Source: Rheum nobile (taxonomy: Eukaryota > Streptophyta > Magnoliopsida > Caryophyllales > Polygonaceae). From it: a stretch of DNA of 64,000 nucleotides. Positions 10,345-22,365 of the stretch are shown here, one piece after another. The stretch is from NCBI GenBank assembly GCA_027886185.1, contig WOAB01000833.1, positions 642,501 to 706,500 on the forward strand, given 5' to 3'. Numbering within the stretch: position 1 is the first letter of the stretch; each line of letters starts with the position of its first letter. The notes below the pieces were generated by a model. It was not told the DNA's origin, did not search any database, and saw only the letters and a program-made list of their open reading frames with translations. A program made the translations under genes and the position numbers.

Positions 10345-11652
10345 TTGGCACACATCACGACACCAACTATCCCAAAAACACCCAAGGAACAGAGCACACT
10401 GTTGGAAGAACTTGTCGCAATGGAGATAGGTGACCGACCAGAAGAAGACGTTGTCAACAATCACGACGACTGGACACTACCTTACGTCAGATGGCTAAAA
10501 GATGGCATCCTGCCCGATGACAAAACATAAGCAAAAAGGCTAAAGGTACAAGCTCTCTCCTTCGACATTATAAGTGATGTCTTGTTCAAAAGATCTGCCA
10601 CAGGGATACTTCTACGATGCCTCAAGACTCCCGAGGTCGAACGCATCTTACAATCATTACATGAAGGAGAGTGTGGCCACCACACTGGAGGATGAAGCCT
10701 CTTAGGAAAAGCCCTGTGAATGGGATACTACTAGTCCACGATGGAATACACCAAGAAATGCGATGCCTGTCAACGACATGCACCAGTTCTACAGCAGCCC
10801 TCAGAACTCCTCCATCCGACTCTGGCCCCATGGCCCTTCATGAGATGGGGAATGGACATTGTCGGAAAACTCCCACCTGCATCGGGCCAACGGGTTTTCT
10901 TCCTTGCCATGACGGACTATTTCTCCAAATGGGTCGAAGAGGAAGCATATCGAGAGGTAAAATATCAACATGTTATTTCTTTCATAAAACGCAATATCAT
11001 GTGCAGATTTGGCGTCCCATCAGAAATCGTGTGCGACAATGGCTCCCAATTCATCAGTCATAAGACTCGAGCCTTCTACGACTAGTGGAACATCAAGCTG
11101 GTCACGTACATACCTCGATATCCACAATCCAACGGACAAGCCGAATCTAGCAACAAAATCATCATCAACAACCTCAAGAAACGCCTCACAGGGGCTAAGG
11201 AAAAATGGGCAGATGAACTCCGCCTCATCCTTTGGTCCGACAAGACCACTCCAAAGAATGCGACTGGACAATCGTCATTTTCACTCGTCTACAAAAGCGA
11301 AGCAGTCATCCAGACGCATGAACAAAACGACATCGAGCTGACACACAACTTAGACACGGTCGATGAAACTAGGGAAAGAGCCAGAATTAGGATGGTCAGG
11401 TTCCAGCAGCAAGTCACAAGAAGTTACAACAAGAACGTCCGGGCCAAAGTCTTCAAAGTTGGTGATTGGGTCCTCAAGAAGACATTCCAAAACACCAGAG
11501 ATCCGACCGATGGCAAACTCGTACCCCAGTGGGAAGGTCCTTATCTCATCAAAGAAGTAATCGGACAAGGAGCATATCAACTGAAAGACAAGGACGGACA
11601 AGCGATCCCGAGGAGCTGGAACGCCACACATCTAAAGCTATATCACTTCTAA
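10345..11652 (+). pseudogene. E3 pol: integrase
   Basis: A linker is followed by the zinc-binding region (HEGECGHHTGG, then CDACQRHAP) and the DDE core: GMDIVGKLP, CDNGSQF and NGQAESSNK. The C-terminal domain ends with QWEGPYLIKEV and HLKLYHF at the stop 11650-11652. In-frame stops lie at about 10528 (TAA), at two sites between 10691 and 10725, and at 11083-11085 (TAG). A frameshift lies around 11090-11100. No chromodomain follows. It is a decayed copy. Confidence 0.85.
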
Positions 11653-12240
11653 CCTCATCTGGTAAGACACTAGAACTCCATCATTTTTACATATTCTTTA
11701 CGACTCGACTCTATTTCATGAACCTAACACTTACGTCTAGCAAAGACATGTTCTTATGACCATGAGTACAGGAAAACACAAAGATAAGCTGGATCCAGTC
11801 ACACACAAAAAGCGCTTACACTACATTTACACGATCGATCGGAACATGAGGAGATGAATACCAGAGGCACGCCGGTACACCGTCTGCCTTATACAATACA
11901 TAAGGTCAACACCTTATTACATTTATGCAATAAAGACATATTGCTCCCCTCCTCGGCATAATACAAGTCATGACTAAACAAAAAACATACACATTTATAG
12001 GCCTCTTTTTTCTTATGTGAAACGAAAAAGCCCTACTCGACGGAGCACACAGGCAAATCCAAAACAAGTCAAAGGCATCGCGACTATCTTTCTCGAAAAG
12101 GGTCCGACAAGCATTTAGACGTAGAACATGATCAATCTTTTGTAAAACGAAGTACGCCAATAATAAAGAGAGTCTAGTTCTTTTTACATTCATGCGACCC
12201 GCGATAATGGACGAGTCGCCAAAACATATTGTCTGCCTAC
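11653..12240 (+). other. E3 downstream non-coding region
   Basis: I see no convincing gene in this 588-bp stretch. It follows the integrase stop and is probably the long 3' untranslated region of the Tat-type element. It ends at the first base of the E7 LTR with no target duplication shared with the other side. Confidence 0.5.
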
Positions 12241-13679
12241 TGATAACAGGTTTTTGTCGTTCTAAAAACTGCTATGCAAAGTATCCAAACAAACCCTAAA
12301 CCGTAGTCCTAGGTAAGTAAAGGTCGAATCCACAGGGAGGCGAATTCTATCTAAATATGCAATTTATGTGTCAATCAGAAGTAACCAAAGGGGGGTTTTG
12401 TGAGTTTAAGTAATCTAAGCATGCAAAAGTAAACAAGCGAAAGAGTTGTGAAATCAGTGATGGGGAAAAGCACTTAGTCAAACAACATCCACTATTCGTA
12501 TGACAAGTTGATCATAGATACTCATTCAAAATCTCATGCAATGGTAATTCCAATTCCTTTTCAAATATAACTAATAGCACAACCAGATACTATTAGCACT
12601 AACTAATTAGACAACCCTGAAACTATCAAGATTCAGTTTAACAGCAGTTTTACGGATAGGAATATTATTGGATACAATTCTAGCATAAAACAACCAGCTT
12701 TTATCCTAGAATGTAAATCGGTTCTCTTCTGCATAAGACTAGCACAACCAGATACTAGTACGATGCAGTTGCTACTCTGAAATAGATATGCTCAACCAGT
12801 AACAATCTAAATCTAGCAATAGATCAATAACAATAAACCCTAGTTGCGTCCAAATAGAGATTATCAATATCAATCATAAACAACTTAAGCAAGAGAAAGA
12901 TAAAAACCATGCAATAGATTAAGAACAAGAATCTCACAACTTAATCCAAACGAAAGCTTCAGCGTCTGACTAAGCCAGGGAGGCTTAGTTCTTCATAGTA
13001 AGGTACGTAGAAAGAAATTAGGGTTCTAGAGAGAAATTAAGATAGATAGGCAAACAAGCCTTTTTCTCAACCCTAATATACTAAAGGAAATAAAATCTAA
13101 ATTAACCTAAAATGAAATAATAAAATAATAATAATTGCACAACGAGAAAACATGGAAATTAATCCCGTTCTCGGCATTTCCAATTGCAGCAGCAATTCTC
13201 CAAATGCTCGGCTGATGTCACGGCGACATCATCCGTCCAAATCTTCCGCTTCAATTGCCGCTGCTTCACGCGTCTTCCACGTGGGCCACTTCTCTCTGCA
13301 GCAAAGCATCACCTCCAAGGCTTCTTCTCGGTGGAATCAGCACGGCCCAACTCCTCTCGGCCCAATTCCAGTTTGCAATTCACTTGCACGCTGACGTCGT
13401 GGATGACATCACCCCATCTCTTCATTCCAGCTTCACTTCACGCCACACGAGAGGAGTTCTTCACGGGCCGAGCTTCACTTGGGCTTTTATTCATTTGGGC
13501 CTTCCTCTTCACGTGGGCCTTTATTTCATCCAATTCGGCCCATCAATCACGTGGCATTTAATTAATTACCAAACTTCGCCCCCACACGCCATGCATATGA
13601 ATGTGTCTAAATCTACCTGAATGGCACCAATAAAACCTCTAATGACTCTTACTTAAGCCCTACAAAGTAGCGCTTATCA
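12241..13679 (-). repeat. E7: Athila-type LTR (1439 bp), truncated context
   Basis: The termini are exact inverted hexamers, TGATAA...TTATCA. Read on the - strand it starts TGATAAGCGC and ends CCTGTTATCA. It contains the Athila-like CCTCCCTGTGGATTCGACC block near its end, matching 16278-16302 in E5. On the right it cuts the E4 integrase after the residues NDALWAY. On the left the flank is unrelated E3 sequence. The two 5-bp flanks (CCTAC, AGTAA) differ, so one side was lost or rearranged after insertion. Confidence 0.75.
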
Positions 13680-14455
13680 AGTAAGCCCACAATGCATCAT
13701 TAAGCCTCAAACTCCAATCCTTCCTATTGGGTGCCACCATCTTCTCAAGAATGGTCTTGATCTCCCTATTGGACACCTCAGCCTGCCCATTGGTCTGTGG
13801 ATGATAGGCAATGGAAACTCTTTGTGTGACATGATACTTCTTCAGTAGGGCGGTCACAGTCTTGTTGCAGAAGTGGGTTCCCCGATCACTAATCAAAGCT
13901 TTGGGGATTCCAAACCTGGAGAATATGTTCTCTTTCAAAAAACCTGCCACAACTTTAGAATCATCAGTCCTGGTGGCCTTCGCTTCCACCCACTTGGAAA
14001 CGTAGTCCACCGCAAGCAAAATATAGAGATTCCCAAAAGAACTAGGAAAGGGTCCCATAAAATCAATACCCCACACATCAAAAACCTCACAGAAAATCAA
14101 CGATGATTGTGGTATCTCATTTCTCCTAGAAATACTACCCATCCTCTGACATCTATCACACACTTTACAAAATGCAAATGCATCCCGAAAGATGTGGGGC
14201 CAATAGAAACCTGCATCTAACACCTTCCTAGCAGTTCTATTCGCACCAAAATGTACCCCCATATGCTTCAGAATGACAAAAGCTAAGGACAGATTGTACC
14301 TCGTTATCCGGAAGACATCGACGGATTACCTGGTCCACATAGTGTCTCCAGAGATATGGATCATCCCAAATATAGTGTCGAGCTTCTCTTCGCACCTTCT
14401 CCCGTTGCGCCTTGGTATGATCCAGAGGGAATTCCCCACGAACCAAGTAGTTCAC
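13680..14455 (-). pseudogene. E4 integrase (truncated)
   Basis: Zinc-binding residues appear as FCHSEAYGG, then CKVCDRCQR, with a one-base frameshift near 14250 between them. The DDE core is intact: GIDFMGPFP, ISDRGTHF and NGQAEVSNR. The coding sequence stops abruptly after NDALWAY, where the E7 LTR begins at 13679. The closest relative in the window is the E6 integrase (25181-25806), nearly identical in this core. Confidence 0.87.
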
Positions 14456-14565
14456 AATGTCGGCGTACCATGGTCAGAAAGAATGGATCCCGAGAACGGA
14501 CCTGTGGAAGTACGACTCGAGCGAAGAGACGCTGACATTACCGAAAACTCCCTCTGTCCCCTTCG

Positions 14566-14815
14566 CCGCGGGTGCGGTCATTGTCACCGCGGGGTGTGGT
14601 GACACTCAAGAATCCTCGACAAAAACAACATCGCCACCGCGGGGTGCGGTACCTCCCACCGCGGGGTGCGGTGGTTCTGGGAGATTCTCGAAAAAATTAT
14701 CACCATCACCGCGGGTGCGGTCAACCCACCGCTGGGTGCGGTGGCCATCCAGAAACTTAGCTTGTTCTGTTGGACTCCCACCGCGGGTGCGGTGCTCTGG
14801 CCGCGGGGTGCGGTG
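14566..14815 (-). repeat. GC-word cluster in E4 RNase H-integrase linker
   Basis: About eight copies of CACCGCGGGGTGCGGTG or close variants (CACCGCGGGTGCGGTC, CACCGCTGGGTGCGGTG), separated by 15-40 bp of unrelated sequence. The cluster lies exactly in the non-conserved linker between RNase H and integrase. E6 has its own cluster at the equivalent place (26148-26310). Confidence 0.85.
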
Positions 14816-14865
14816 TGTCTCCAGAACCTCCACTTTGAAAAGTGTGTCGTCTGGGAATGTCCCAT

Positions 14866-16367
14866 TGATAGGTGTCAGTTCATGCACCTTAACTAGCAAT
14901 TATTAACATTATTTAGAGGAGTTTATGACTAGATTTGAGGTTAAGTCTGTAATCCAGAAGATGTGGAGAGAATTGAAGATATCCAGGGATTTACAGCTTA
15001 TTTGGAGAAGATGAAGATGGATGAGGATCTGCTGGAAATTAATTGGAGAAGACTACCAACACTTGGTAGTAATGAAGAGCAGAAGAGAAAGGAGTGGGCG
15101 AATTTCTACCGCCCCGCGCCAGAGCCACCGCGACCCGATGGTGGGTCTCAGAGAAGCTGGCGCCCCGCGGCCACGCGAGGCAAAGCAGCTTAAATTAATT
15201 AAAAAAGCCGCGTGCTGTTGTTGATTGTTGGGCTGAATTGCTAAGAACAAGCCCACGTGAAGATACCCGTATGAAAAGACCCAAAAGGAGGCTGGAGCCC
15301 ACATGAAGAAGTAGCCGCGTGAATTGAAGCGGACGATGACGGAGGATGACGTCAGCGCGCTGCTTCTTGCTTGCAGGTGGGCCGCTGATGCTTGCACGAG
15401 ATGGGCCGGCCGAGGTGTCACGCTGAGAATTGGAGATTACGGGATTAACTTCCCAAATTCGTTTGTTTATTTTACTATTATTTTATTATTGTTATTTTAT
15501 AATTTTTTATCACTTTTAGAATTAGGTTAAAAACCTTTAGTTAACCTAGTTGCCACAATTCACATCGAGAGACTAGTTTTCATTCTGCCTCTAGGGTTCC
15601 GACCCATGGAGAGCTAAACACCTTTGTTCTACTAGATGATTGAAGCATTGCAATGGATTGGTTGTGATATTTCTATTCCTTGTTCTTATTCTTATGTGTG
15701 TTGGTTTGATTCTCTTGGTTATATTGATTATTGATTTATCATTGTTCTTCATAGTCTGGCCAGCTAGGTTGAGTAATATTTATCAATTGTTAGGATTGCA
15801 TATAGGGGTTCCGAGTGCATATCTAGTGGCATACACGATTGTTGCGTATAGGGGTTTCGAGCGTACAATCGTGAGTGAGAATCAGTTGCATGTTAAGTAG
15901 TAAGGTGTCTTTCTATTTGCATGTATCCTATATCCTTGTGTGAATTGCTATTGCTGTGTTAGTGGTAAAGTATGCCGACAACTGTGAGAATCGGTGGTAC
16001 TTTACCGGTGACATAGTAATAAGTCTATCGAAAACTGTGAGAATCGATAGTACTTAAGATCAGGGTGGGAACAACTATAAGATTGTGAAAAGAACTTGGA
16101 AAAATAGTTATCAGTGATCAACCTATTTCCTTTGCTGTGTGGATATTTGTCTAGTGGAATATTTCCACCCATCATATTTATTTTCCTTCTAAATCTTGCA
16201 TCTTTGTTACTCTGTGTTTGATAATCAAAACCCCCTTGTTACCTTGCATGCTTATAAACACTTAGAAAGATCACTTCCTCCCTGTGGATTCGACCCTTGC
16301 TTACCTCTACTACTTGTTTAGGTTTGTTAGGATTATTTTGTTTAGGTGTCACGACAACGCCTTATCT
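14866..16367 (+). repeat. E5 5' LTR (1502 bp)
   Basis: It starts TGATAGGTG and ends CGCCTTATCT, where the 3' copy ends CGCCTTATCA. A GC-word cluster lies at 15105-15180. Two direct repeats of AACTGTGAGAATCG lie near 15980 and 16032, and the words ATAGGGGTTYCGAG occur twice near 15803 and 15849. These short repeats also occur in the E6 LTRs and may be regulatory. Confidence 0.85.
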
Positions 16368-16370
16368 CAT

Positions 16371-16388
16371 TGGCGCCGTTGCCGGGGA
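16371..16388 (+). other. E5 primer binding site (Athila type)
   Basis: TGGCGCCGTTGCCGGGGA is the primer site commonly found in Athila-lineage elements, usually ascribed to tRNA-Asp. The same word occurs on the - strand next to the E4 and E6 LTRs. Confidence 0.85.
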
Positions 16389-16507
16389 GGCAAGTTTTGA
16401 TTTTTCCGTGTGTTTGTTTGTGTGTGTGTTACCTTGGTGTGGACCTATCTTACGGTCCACACCCGTGCTACTGACTTTTGTTTTTCCTTTTTGATTCTTG
16501 TTACAGA

Positions 16508-17918
16508 TATGGATTTCTGGGGAGAGCCGCGATATGACCCATACTCCTACGCATACACTCCAGGGTGGAGAGATCACCCCAATTTGAGTTATGGGTACCA
16601 TCAATACCATCCATATGGTTATGACCACCAGGAGTTCTACCCAGAGCCATAATCTTTCTACCAACAGGGTGCTCCATAATAGTACAATCCTGCCTATGAG
16701 CATAGCCCACCAGTATCCAATCCAAATCCCTCAACTGAAGAGATGCTCAGGATCTTGACTCAACACTTCACCACTAGTGCTCAAACTAGGGAGTCAAGCA
16801 TGAAGGATTTAGAAAGGCAGATGAGACAGTTGGCGTAGGCGATTACACGGATCGATGCAAGGATGTCGGGGAATCTACCATCTCAAACGGTAGTAAACCC
16901 GACGGAAAATGTTAGTGTTGTATTCCTCCGGAGCGGAAAGCAACTGGTCGTTCCTCCTAGTGCTGAAGAGGAGGTTTTATATAAGATGGAGAACATCACC
17001 CACCGCCCCGCGTCGCCTCTCACCGCGACCCGGCGTGAAGCCCTAAATATTTCACCGCCCCGCGGCAACACTAACCACGACCCGGCGGTAAGCCTCAGTA
17101 ATCCTCCCTCACAGCCACCACCCCGCGGCGATGACCACCGCCCCACGGTGGACGGAGTGCCTCCTAGTGAGATTTTGCCGCGACCCGCGATGAGATCAGC
17201 GCAACCCGACGTCCAAAATTCCTATTCTGCTGATGAGGTCTGCGTTGATACTGATGAGGAGTTAGGACTTCCAGATGATATTTTGGATCGCAAGGTGCTG
17301 ACTGAGGAGGAGTATTTTTTGAGATTTGAGGAGGAGTGGAGCGACGATGAGGAGGAGTGCCGTGATTGCGAAAATACTCCAGAGATAACCATTTCTCTCG
17401 AAAATGCTCCGGCAGTCCCCGATCCTCTGGAGGCTGCCTATGATGAGTTTGTGCGTCTCAACTCCTTCCCGCTCATCGCGCTGCAACCCGTCGCGTCCTT
17501 CCTTGAGGCTTCTCGAGTTACGCAAAGGCTAAAGAACAACGAGAACATCTATGAGGCCTTCAGTGACTGCACAAAAACCGTTCCCTTGGTCACATTGGCA
17601 AACAGCACCCCTCGCTGCAAGGAAATGTTAAAGGTGCTGGGCTTGATCAAAAAGAAACTGAAGGGGAAGCACAAGAAGGAAGCCTTGATACAAGTGGCTA
17701 ATTTTTATATGCTGGATACGGGACAGGACGTATATGCAGCCCCTGAGATGCTGGGTAGACAGTTTTTAAAGATGGCAAGTGCATTCATGGATACGACGAG
17801 TGATCCAGTCATCAACAATTGCACAAGACTGGGGGTCACGCTCAACATGGAGCACCCAAAGAGGCACCCCCCAGATCCAGATCCCAGGTGCTCAGTTGCT
17901 ATGATCAACCCGAGTTGA
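16508..17918 (+). pseudogene. E5 gag-like frame fused to a protease remnant
   Basis: It begins at ATG 16508 (MDFWGEPRYDPYSYAY) and resembles the C-terminal part of E4 gag: GWRDHPN, STEEMLRIL, ITRIDARMSG, LPSQTVVNP. Stops at about 16650, 16677, 16680 and 16836 break the first half; from 16863 it is open to 17918. A GC-word cluster (16995-17195) codes for a Pro/Arg-rich linker. An acidic stretch follows, then NIYEAFSDCTKTVPL and LKGKHKK, equivalent to the pre-protease segment of E4. AAPEMLGRQFLKMA near the end looks like a remnant of the protease LLGRPFLKTA region. All of pol is missing. Confidence 0.75.
16995..17195 (+). repeat. GC-word cluster in E5 gag linker
   Basis: CACCGCCCCGCG, CACCGCGACCCGGCG, ACCGCCCCGCGGC and CACCGCCCCACGGTGG occur within 200 bp. 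They lie in the linker that in E4 and E6 also holds such words. The words here are on the opposite strand relative to coding direction as compared with E6, as expected from the palindromic nature. Confidence 0.8.
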
Positions 17919-17954
17919 GGAAAATGGAGTAGTATGTCAAGCCATGACAATAAC

Positions 17955-17982
17955 TAAGGCGTTGTCCGGGAGGCAACCCGAT
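17955..17982 (+). other. Conserved GGGAGGCAACCC block, E5
   Basis: AAGGCGTTGTCCGGGAGGCA followed by ACCC lies about 40 bp after the frame ends. Nearly the same sequence occurs in E6 (24690-24725, - strand) just after its pol. It is the only clearly conserved non-coding block between coding end and the hairpins, so it may be an RNA element. Confidence 0.6.
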
Positions 17983-18743
17983 GTATGTTTTTCTTTCTTT
18001 ATTTCTTGCATTAGTTTTGTGTGTTTTTGCTTTGTTTTTGTTCTTGTTTTTTGTCTTCGACTAACCTGCAGGAAAGAGACCCATGCATATTGAAGAAGGT
18101 GTTTCCACACCAATGTAAGTCTCTTCCTTCCCTGCACTAAGTCACCCCTCGAAAAAACCTTAAACGGGGGGCAAAAAAAAATTGAAAAAAAAGTTTTACC
18201 GAAGGCCAGCTGTCCGGAATTCCCATGGAGACGGTGCGCATCATGTTGTCAAGGAGGAGACATTCGCCCCACATTTTTATTTGACAACGATGATGGCCCT
18301 ACAATTGACAGCTGAGGAGGAGGAACACTAGAGCCCCCATCAAGATCATATCTGGGCTCCACCATGTGTTCCTAGAAGGCCGTGCAACCCCGACATCTTT
18401 GCTATACCACTATTCACCAAAGTGGTTTTCTTTCGGTTGCATGGTAGGAGAAGACAATAGAGTGATGAAGACACCCGCCCAACACCAGAGACTTGGGCAT
18501 TTATTGAGAAGACCTCCAGCGACACCTTCAGTGTCCAAGCAGCTTGGCGACGTTTGTGAGTTATTTTTTGCTTTTCCCTATGCTTCTATTCTTTTGTTTT
18601 TCATTACATTGAGGACAATGCAATGTTTAAGCATGGGGGAGAGTTCTATACTTGCTACGTCGTTGAGGAGAATAAAAAAAAATTGAAAAAAGCCAAAAAT
18701 TTGAAAAAAGGCATACATTAAAAATCCTGGGATAGGTCAAAAA

Positions 18744-18753
18744 CCCGAAAGGG
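18744..18753 (+). ncRNA. GNRA-tetraloop hairpin 1, E5 3' region
   Basis: CCCGAAAGGG forms a 3-bp CCC/GGG stem closed by a GAAA loop. CCTGGG at 18727-18732 and CCCAGG at 18757-18762 can pair outside it as a 6-bp stem. The E6 counterpart (22366-22375) keeps both stems while the loop is GCAA, still a GNRA loop. Confidence 0.55.
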
Positions 18754-18874
18754 CGGCCCAGGTAATAAGCAGGTGGCTTGGACCAGCATTAGGCTAGGGT
18801 AATATGTGGTCAAGAGTGACGTGAGCTTATGTGAGTACATCTATTGGAAAATGAAATGAGTGGCTTGGTGAAAA

Positions 18875-18884
18875 CCCGAAAGGG
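18875..18884 (+). ncRNA. GNRA-tetraloop hairpin 2, E5 3' region
   Basis: This is a second CCCGAAAGGG, preceded by CTTGGTGAAAA and followed by CGCCTTGGCA. It is about 130 bp after hairpin 1 and about 330 bp before the polypurine tract. The E6 counterpart is 22241-22250 on the - strand, in the same order and at similar spacing. Confidence 0.55.
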
Positions 18885-19212
18885 CGCCTTGGCAAAATGA
18901 GCGAAAAGAAGAAGAGTGATTTTAGGATTTCTCATTATTCCTGGCATGGCGTCATAAGGAGAGGAGATATAAGGAGGTTTCGTTTAGGTCACTCTGGAGA
19001 GATAAGAAGATAGATGGAGGATATGATTAGTATTGTCACTCTATGGTGTTGTGTTGTATTGTGTTGTTGTGCTGTGCGTATTATTTTGGTACTCTGGAGC
19101 TGATTGTTGAGTTGTTGTGGTTGCTGGTGTCATTTTTCCTTGTATTTCCTGAGAGCTTGGTGTTTAATTGAGAGAGTAGGTTTATCTTTAGCTTACTCGG
19201 GACGAGTAAAGG

Positions 19213-19230
19213 TCTAAGCATGGGGAAATT
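19213..19230 (+). other. E5 polypurine tract
   Basis: CTAAGCATGGGGAAATT directly precedes the TGATAAG that opens the 3' LTR. The purine core is ATGGGGAAA. E6 has the related GTGTGGGGATATT at the same place. Confidence 0.7.
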
Positions 19231-20626
19231 TGATAAGTGTCATTTCATGCACCTTAACTGGCAATTATTAACATTATTTAGAGGAGTTTATGACTAGATT
19301 TGAGGTTAAGTCTGTAATCCAGAAGATGTGGAGAGAATTGAAGATATCCAGGAATTTACAGCTTATTTGGAGAAGATAAAGATGGATGAGGATCTGCTGG
19401 AAATTAATTGGAGAAGACTACCAACACTTGGTAGTAATGAAGAGCAGAAGATAAAGGAGTGGGCGAATTTCTACTGCCCCACGCCAGAGCCACCGCGACC
19501 CGGCGGTGGGTCTCAGAGAAGCTGGCGCCCCGCGGCCACGCGAGGCAAAGCAACTTAAATTAATTACAGAAGTCGCGTGCTGTTGTTGATTGTTGGGCTG
19601 AATTGCTAAGAAGAAGCACACGTGAAGATACCCGCATGGAAAGGCCCAAAAGGAGGCTGGAGCCCACATGAAGAAGTAGCCGCGTGAATTGAAGCGGACG
19701 ATGACGGAGGATGACGTCAGCGCGCTGCTTCTTGCTTGCAGGTGGGCCGCTGATGCTTGCACGAGATGGGCCGGCCGAGGTGTCACGCCGAGAATTGGAG
19801 ATTACGGGATTAACTTCCCAAATTCGTTTGTTTATTTTACTATTATTTTATTATTGTTATTTTATTATTTTTTATCACTTTTAGAATTAGGTTAAAAACC
19901 TTTAGTTAACCTAGTTGCCACAATTCACATCGAGAGACTAGTTTTCATTCTGCCTCTAGGGTTCCAACCCATAGAGAGCTAAACACCTTTGTTCTACTAG
20001 ACGATTGAAGCATTGCAATGGATTGGTTGTGAGATTTCTATTCCTTTTTCTTATTCTTATGTGTATTGGTTTGATTCTCTTGGTTATATTGATTATTGAT
20101 TTATCATTGTTCTTCATAGTCTGGCCAGCTAGGTTGAGTAATATTTATCAATTGCTAGGACTGCATATAGGGGTTCCGAGTGCATATCTAGTGGCATACA
20201 CGATTGTTGCGTATAGGGGTTCCGAGCGTACAATCGTGAGTGAGAATCAGTTGCATGTTAAGTAATAAGGTGTCTTTCTATTTGCATGTATCCTATATCC
20301 TTGTGTGAATTGCTATTGATGTGTTAGTGGTAAAGTATGCCGACAACTATGAGAATCGGTGGTACTTTATCGGTGACATAGTAATAAGTCTATCGAAAAT
20401 TGTGAGAATCGATAGTACTTAAGATCAGGGTGGGAACAACTATAAGATTGTGAAAAGAACTTGGAAAAATAGTTATCAGTGATCAACCTGTTTCCTTTGC
20501 AGTGTGGATATTTGTCTAGTGGAATATTTTCACCCATCATATTTATTTTCCTTCTAAAGCTTGCATCTTTGTTACTCTGTGTTTGATAATCAAAACCCCC
20601 TTGTTACCTTGCATGCTTATAAACAC
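19231..20626 (+). repeat. E5 3' LTR, first part (interrupted by E6)
   Basis: It aligns over its full length with 14866-16262 of the 5' LTR. It breaks after ATAAACAC, where AACAC (20622-20626) is the target duplication of E6. The remaining 106 bp lie at 31563-31668. Confidence 0.88.
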
Positions 20627-21927
20627 TGACAGTGCCGGAAACCGGTGTCGTTTTCCTGTCAAAATAATCCCAATTCACCTACTAAAGAGTATAGTAAGTA
20701 AGTCAGGGTCGATCCCACAAGGAGTCGGTTATCTGTATGCAATAACGTGTGACTAACAAGTAACAGGGGGTTGTTTGGAATAATCGCAATGTAACCAAAG
20801 ATGTAATTACTGACAAGAAACGAAATATAATGAGGGAAAGTATTCCACCAGACAAATATCCACACCACAATGCAATCGGTTGATCACTGAAAACTATCTT
20901 TCCAAATTCTTTTACTATCTTATTATTGTTCCCACCCTGATCGTGAATACTATCGATTCTCACAGTTGTCGATAGACTTATTACGGTACCAATGATAAAG
21001 TACAACTGATTCTCACAGTTGTCAGCGTACTCTAGCACCAATACAGCAATAGCAATGCACACAAGGATATAGGATATATGCAAGTAGAAAGACGTACAAG
21101 TACTCACTCCCCTACTTAACATGCAATTGATTCTCACACACAATTGTACGCTCGGAACCCCTATACGCACAATTGTGTTTGCCACTAGATATGCACTCGG
21201 AACCCCTATATGCAATCCTAGCAATATGATAGATGCCGAAAAACCTAGTTAGCTACGCTAGAAGAATCAACATAAATCAATAGACAGTTCAAACAAGAGA
21301 ATCAATCCAACTTAATAAGATATAGAACAAGGCATAGAAATCTCACAACCAATTCATTGTAGTGCTTCAATTGTCTAGCGAAACAAAAGTGTTTAGCTAT
21401 CCATTGTTCAAAAACCTAGAAATTGTATTGTTAAAAAGAGAGAGCGACTCTTCCTATGAACTATATAAAAAAAGATCTTAAATAGGTTCTCAGAAGTTTA
21501 ACCTAGCAAACAAAATAAGGAAATAAAATATACTAAAGTAATAATGTCTAAAATAGGAATATTAATAAAACACGTCAGCCGCGCGGTCTTCACTCCCACC
21601 GCGAGGCGGTAATGCTCCACCGCGAGGCGGTGGCTTCTTCTCTGAGGATCTTCGCCGGGTCGCGGTGGCAGTGGCGCAGGGCGGCACTGGCCAGCCTCTT
21701 CATCCTTCATCTGCTCCCAAGTACTACCAAGTGAGGTAGCTTTCTCCTTTAGTTTTGAGCAGACTTCTCCATCAATCCTCTATCTTCTTCACTAAGCTGT
21801 AAAACCTTCATATCTGTACTTCTTCAACTCTTCTCCTGGATTACAGACTTAGCCTCTTCTTATACCAAAACTCCATCTAAAACGTGTCAATAGTCGCTAG
21901 TTAAGGTGCACTGAATTGCACCTATCA
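20627..21927 (-). repeat. E6 3' LTR (1301 bp)
   Basis: Starts TGACAGTGCCGG and ends ACCTATCA on the + strand. It contains a GC-word cluster at 21583-21690 and a TATATA-like box near 21465. It also has the paired CGGAACCCCTATA words near 21150 and 21200 that match the E5 LTRs on the other strand. Confidence 0.92.
21583..21690 (-). repeat. GC-word cluster in E6 LTRs
   Basis: CCACCGCGAGGCGGTAA, CCACCGCGAGGCGGTGG and CCGGGTCGCGGTGG in about 110 bp; the copy in the 5' LTR is 31213-31320. This one uses CGCGAGGCGG, a third variant. Confidence 0.82.
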
Positions 21928-21944
21928 AATATCCCCACACTTAG
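21928..21944 (-). other. E6 polypurine tract
   Basis: On the - strand, TAAGTGTGGGGATATT ends directly at the LTR start. This form of polypurine tract is typical of Athila elements. Confidence 0.75.
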
Positions 21945-22240
21945 ACCTTTACTCGTCCCGAGTAAATCAGCTCAAACATACTCCTCTATATCAAATAGCA
22001 AGGCCTCAGGAAGTGTGACAACATAGGATACTAACGACTACAACAGCTCAACAATTAGCCCTCAAACAACCAAAACGAATAATGCGAGAGAATTCTAATC
22101 CTAACTCATGTCTAGCTCCTTATTGCTCCAAAGTGGCCTACCCGAACTCCTTATACCGACTCTTCTTATGACGCCTCGCCAATAGGTAAAGAGAAATCCT
22201 AGAATCACTCTTTTTCTTTTCCGCTCATCTTGCCAAGGCG

Positions 22241-22250
22241 CCCTTTCGGG
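22241..22250 (-). ncRNA. GNRA-tetraloop hairpin 2, E6 3' region
   Basis: The - strand reads CCCGAAAGGG, preceded by TTGGTGAAAA and followed by CGCCTTGGCA, as in E5 at 18875-18884. It is about 300 bp upstream of the polypurine tract. Confidence 0.55.
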
Positions 22251-22365
22251 TTTTCACCAAGCCACTCATTTCATTTTACTAGACGTCTCACATGTTCTCA
22301 CATCACTCCAGTCCACTTTTGCCCTGGTCTATACCAGTCGGACTACCTGCTTCTTGCCTGAGCCG

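Larger units (their letters stand above)
9897..12240 (+). mobile_element. E3: Tat/Retand-type Ty3/gypsy element, 3' pol and downstream region
   Basis: Right after the E2 LTR comes the inside of another pol: an archaeal-type second RNase H followed by an integrase without chromodomain. This order is the hallmark of the Tat (Ogre/Retand) lineage. The part upstream of 9897 is not in the window, so E2 presumably inserted here. The element is cut at 12241 by the E7 LTR and no E3 LTR is recognisable. Confidence 0.8.

Noticed and set aside
12241..13679. E7 as a clean solo LTR
   Set aside because: Flanking five bases do not match and the two flanks belong to different elements, so a simple solo LTR insertion is not supported.
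14457..14906. Overlapping + strand frames rich in Arg, Gly, Pro as genes
   Set aside because: They are created by the GC words in the E4 linker, and on the other strand the same DNA is the pol linker.
20627..21224. LTR reading frames of about 170 codons as proteins
   Set aside because: They lie wholly inside the LTRs, occur identically in both copies (20703 and 30333) and show no protein-like features.
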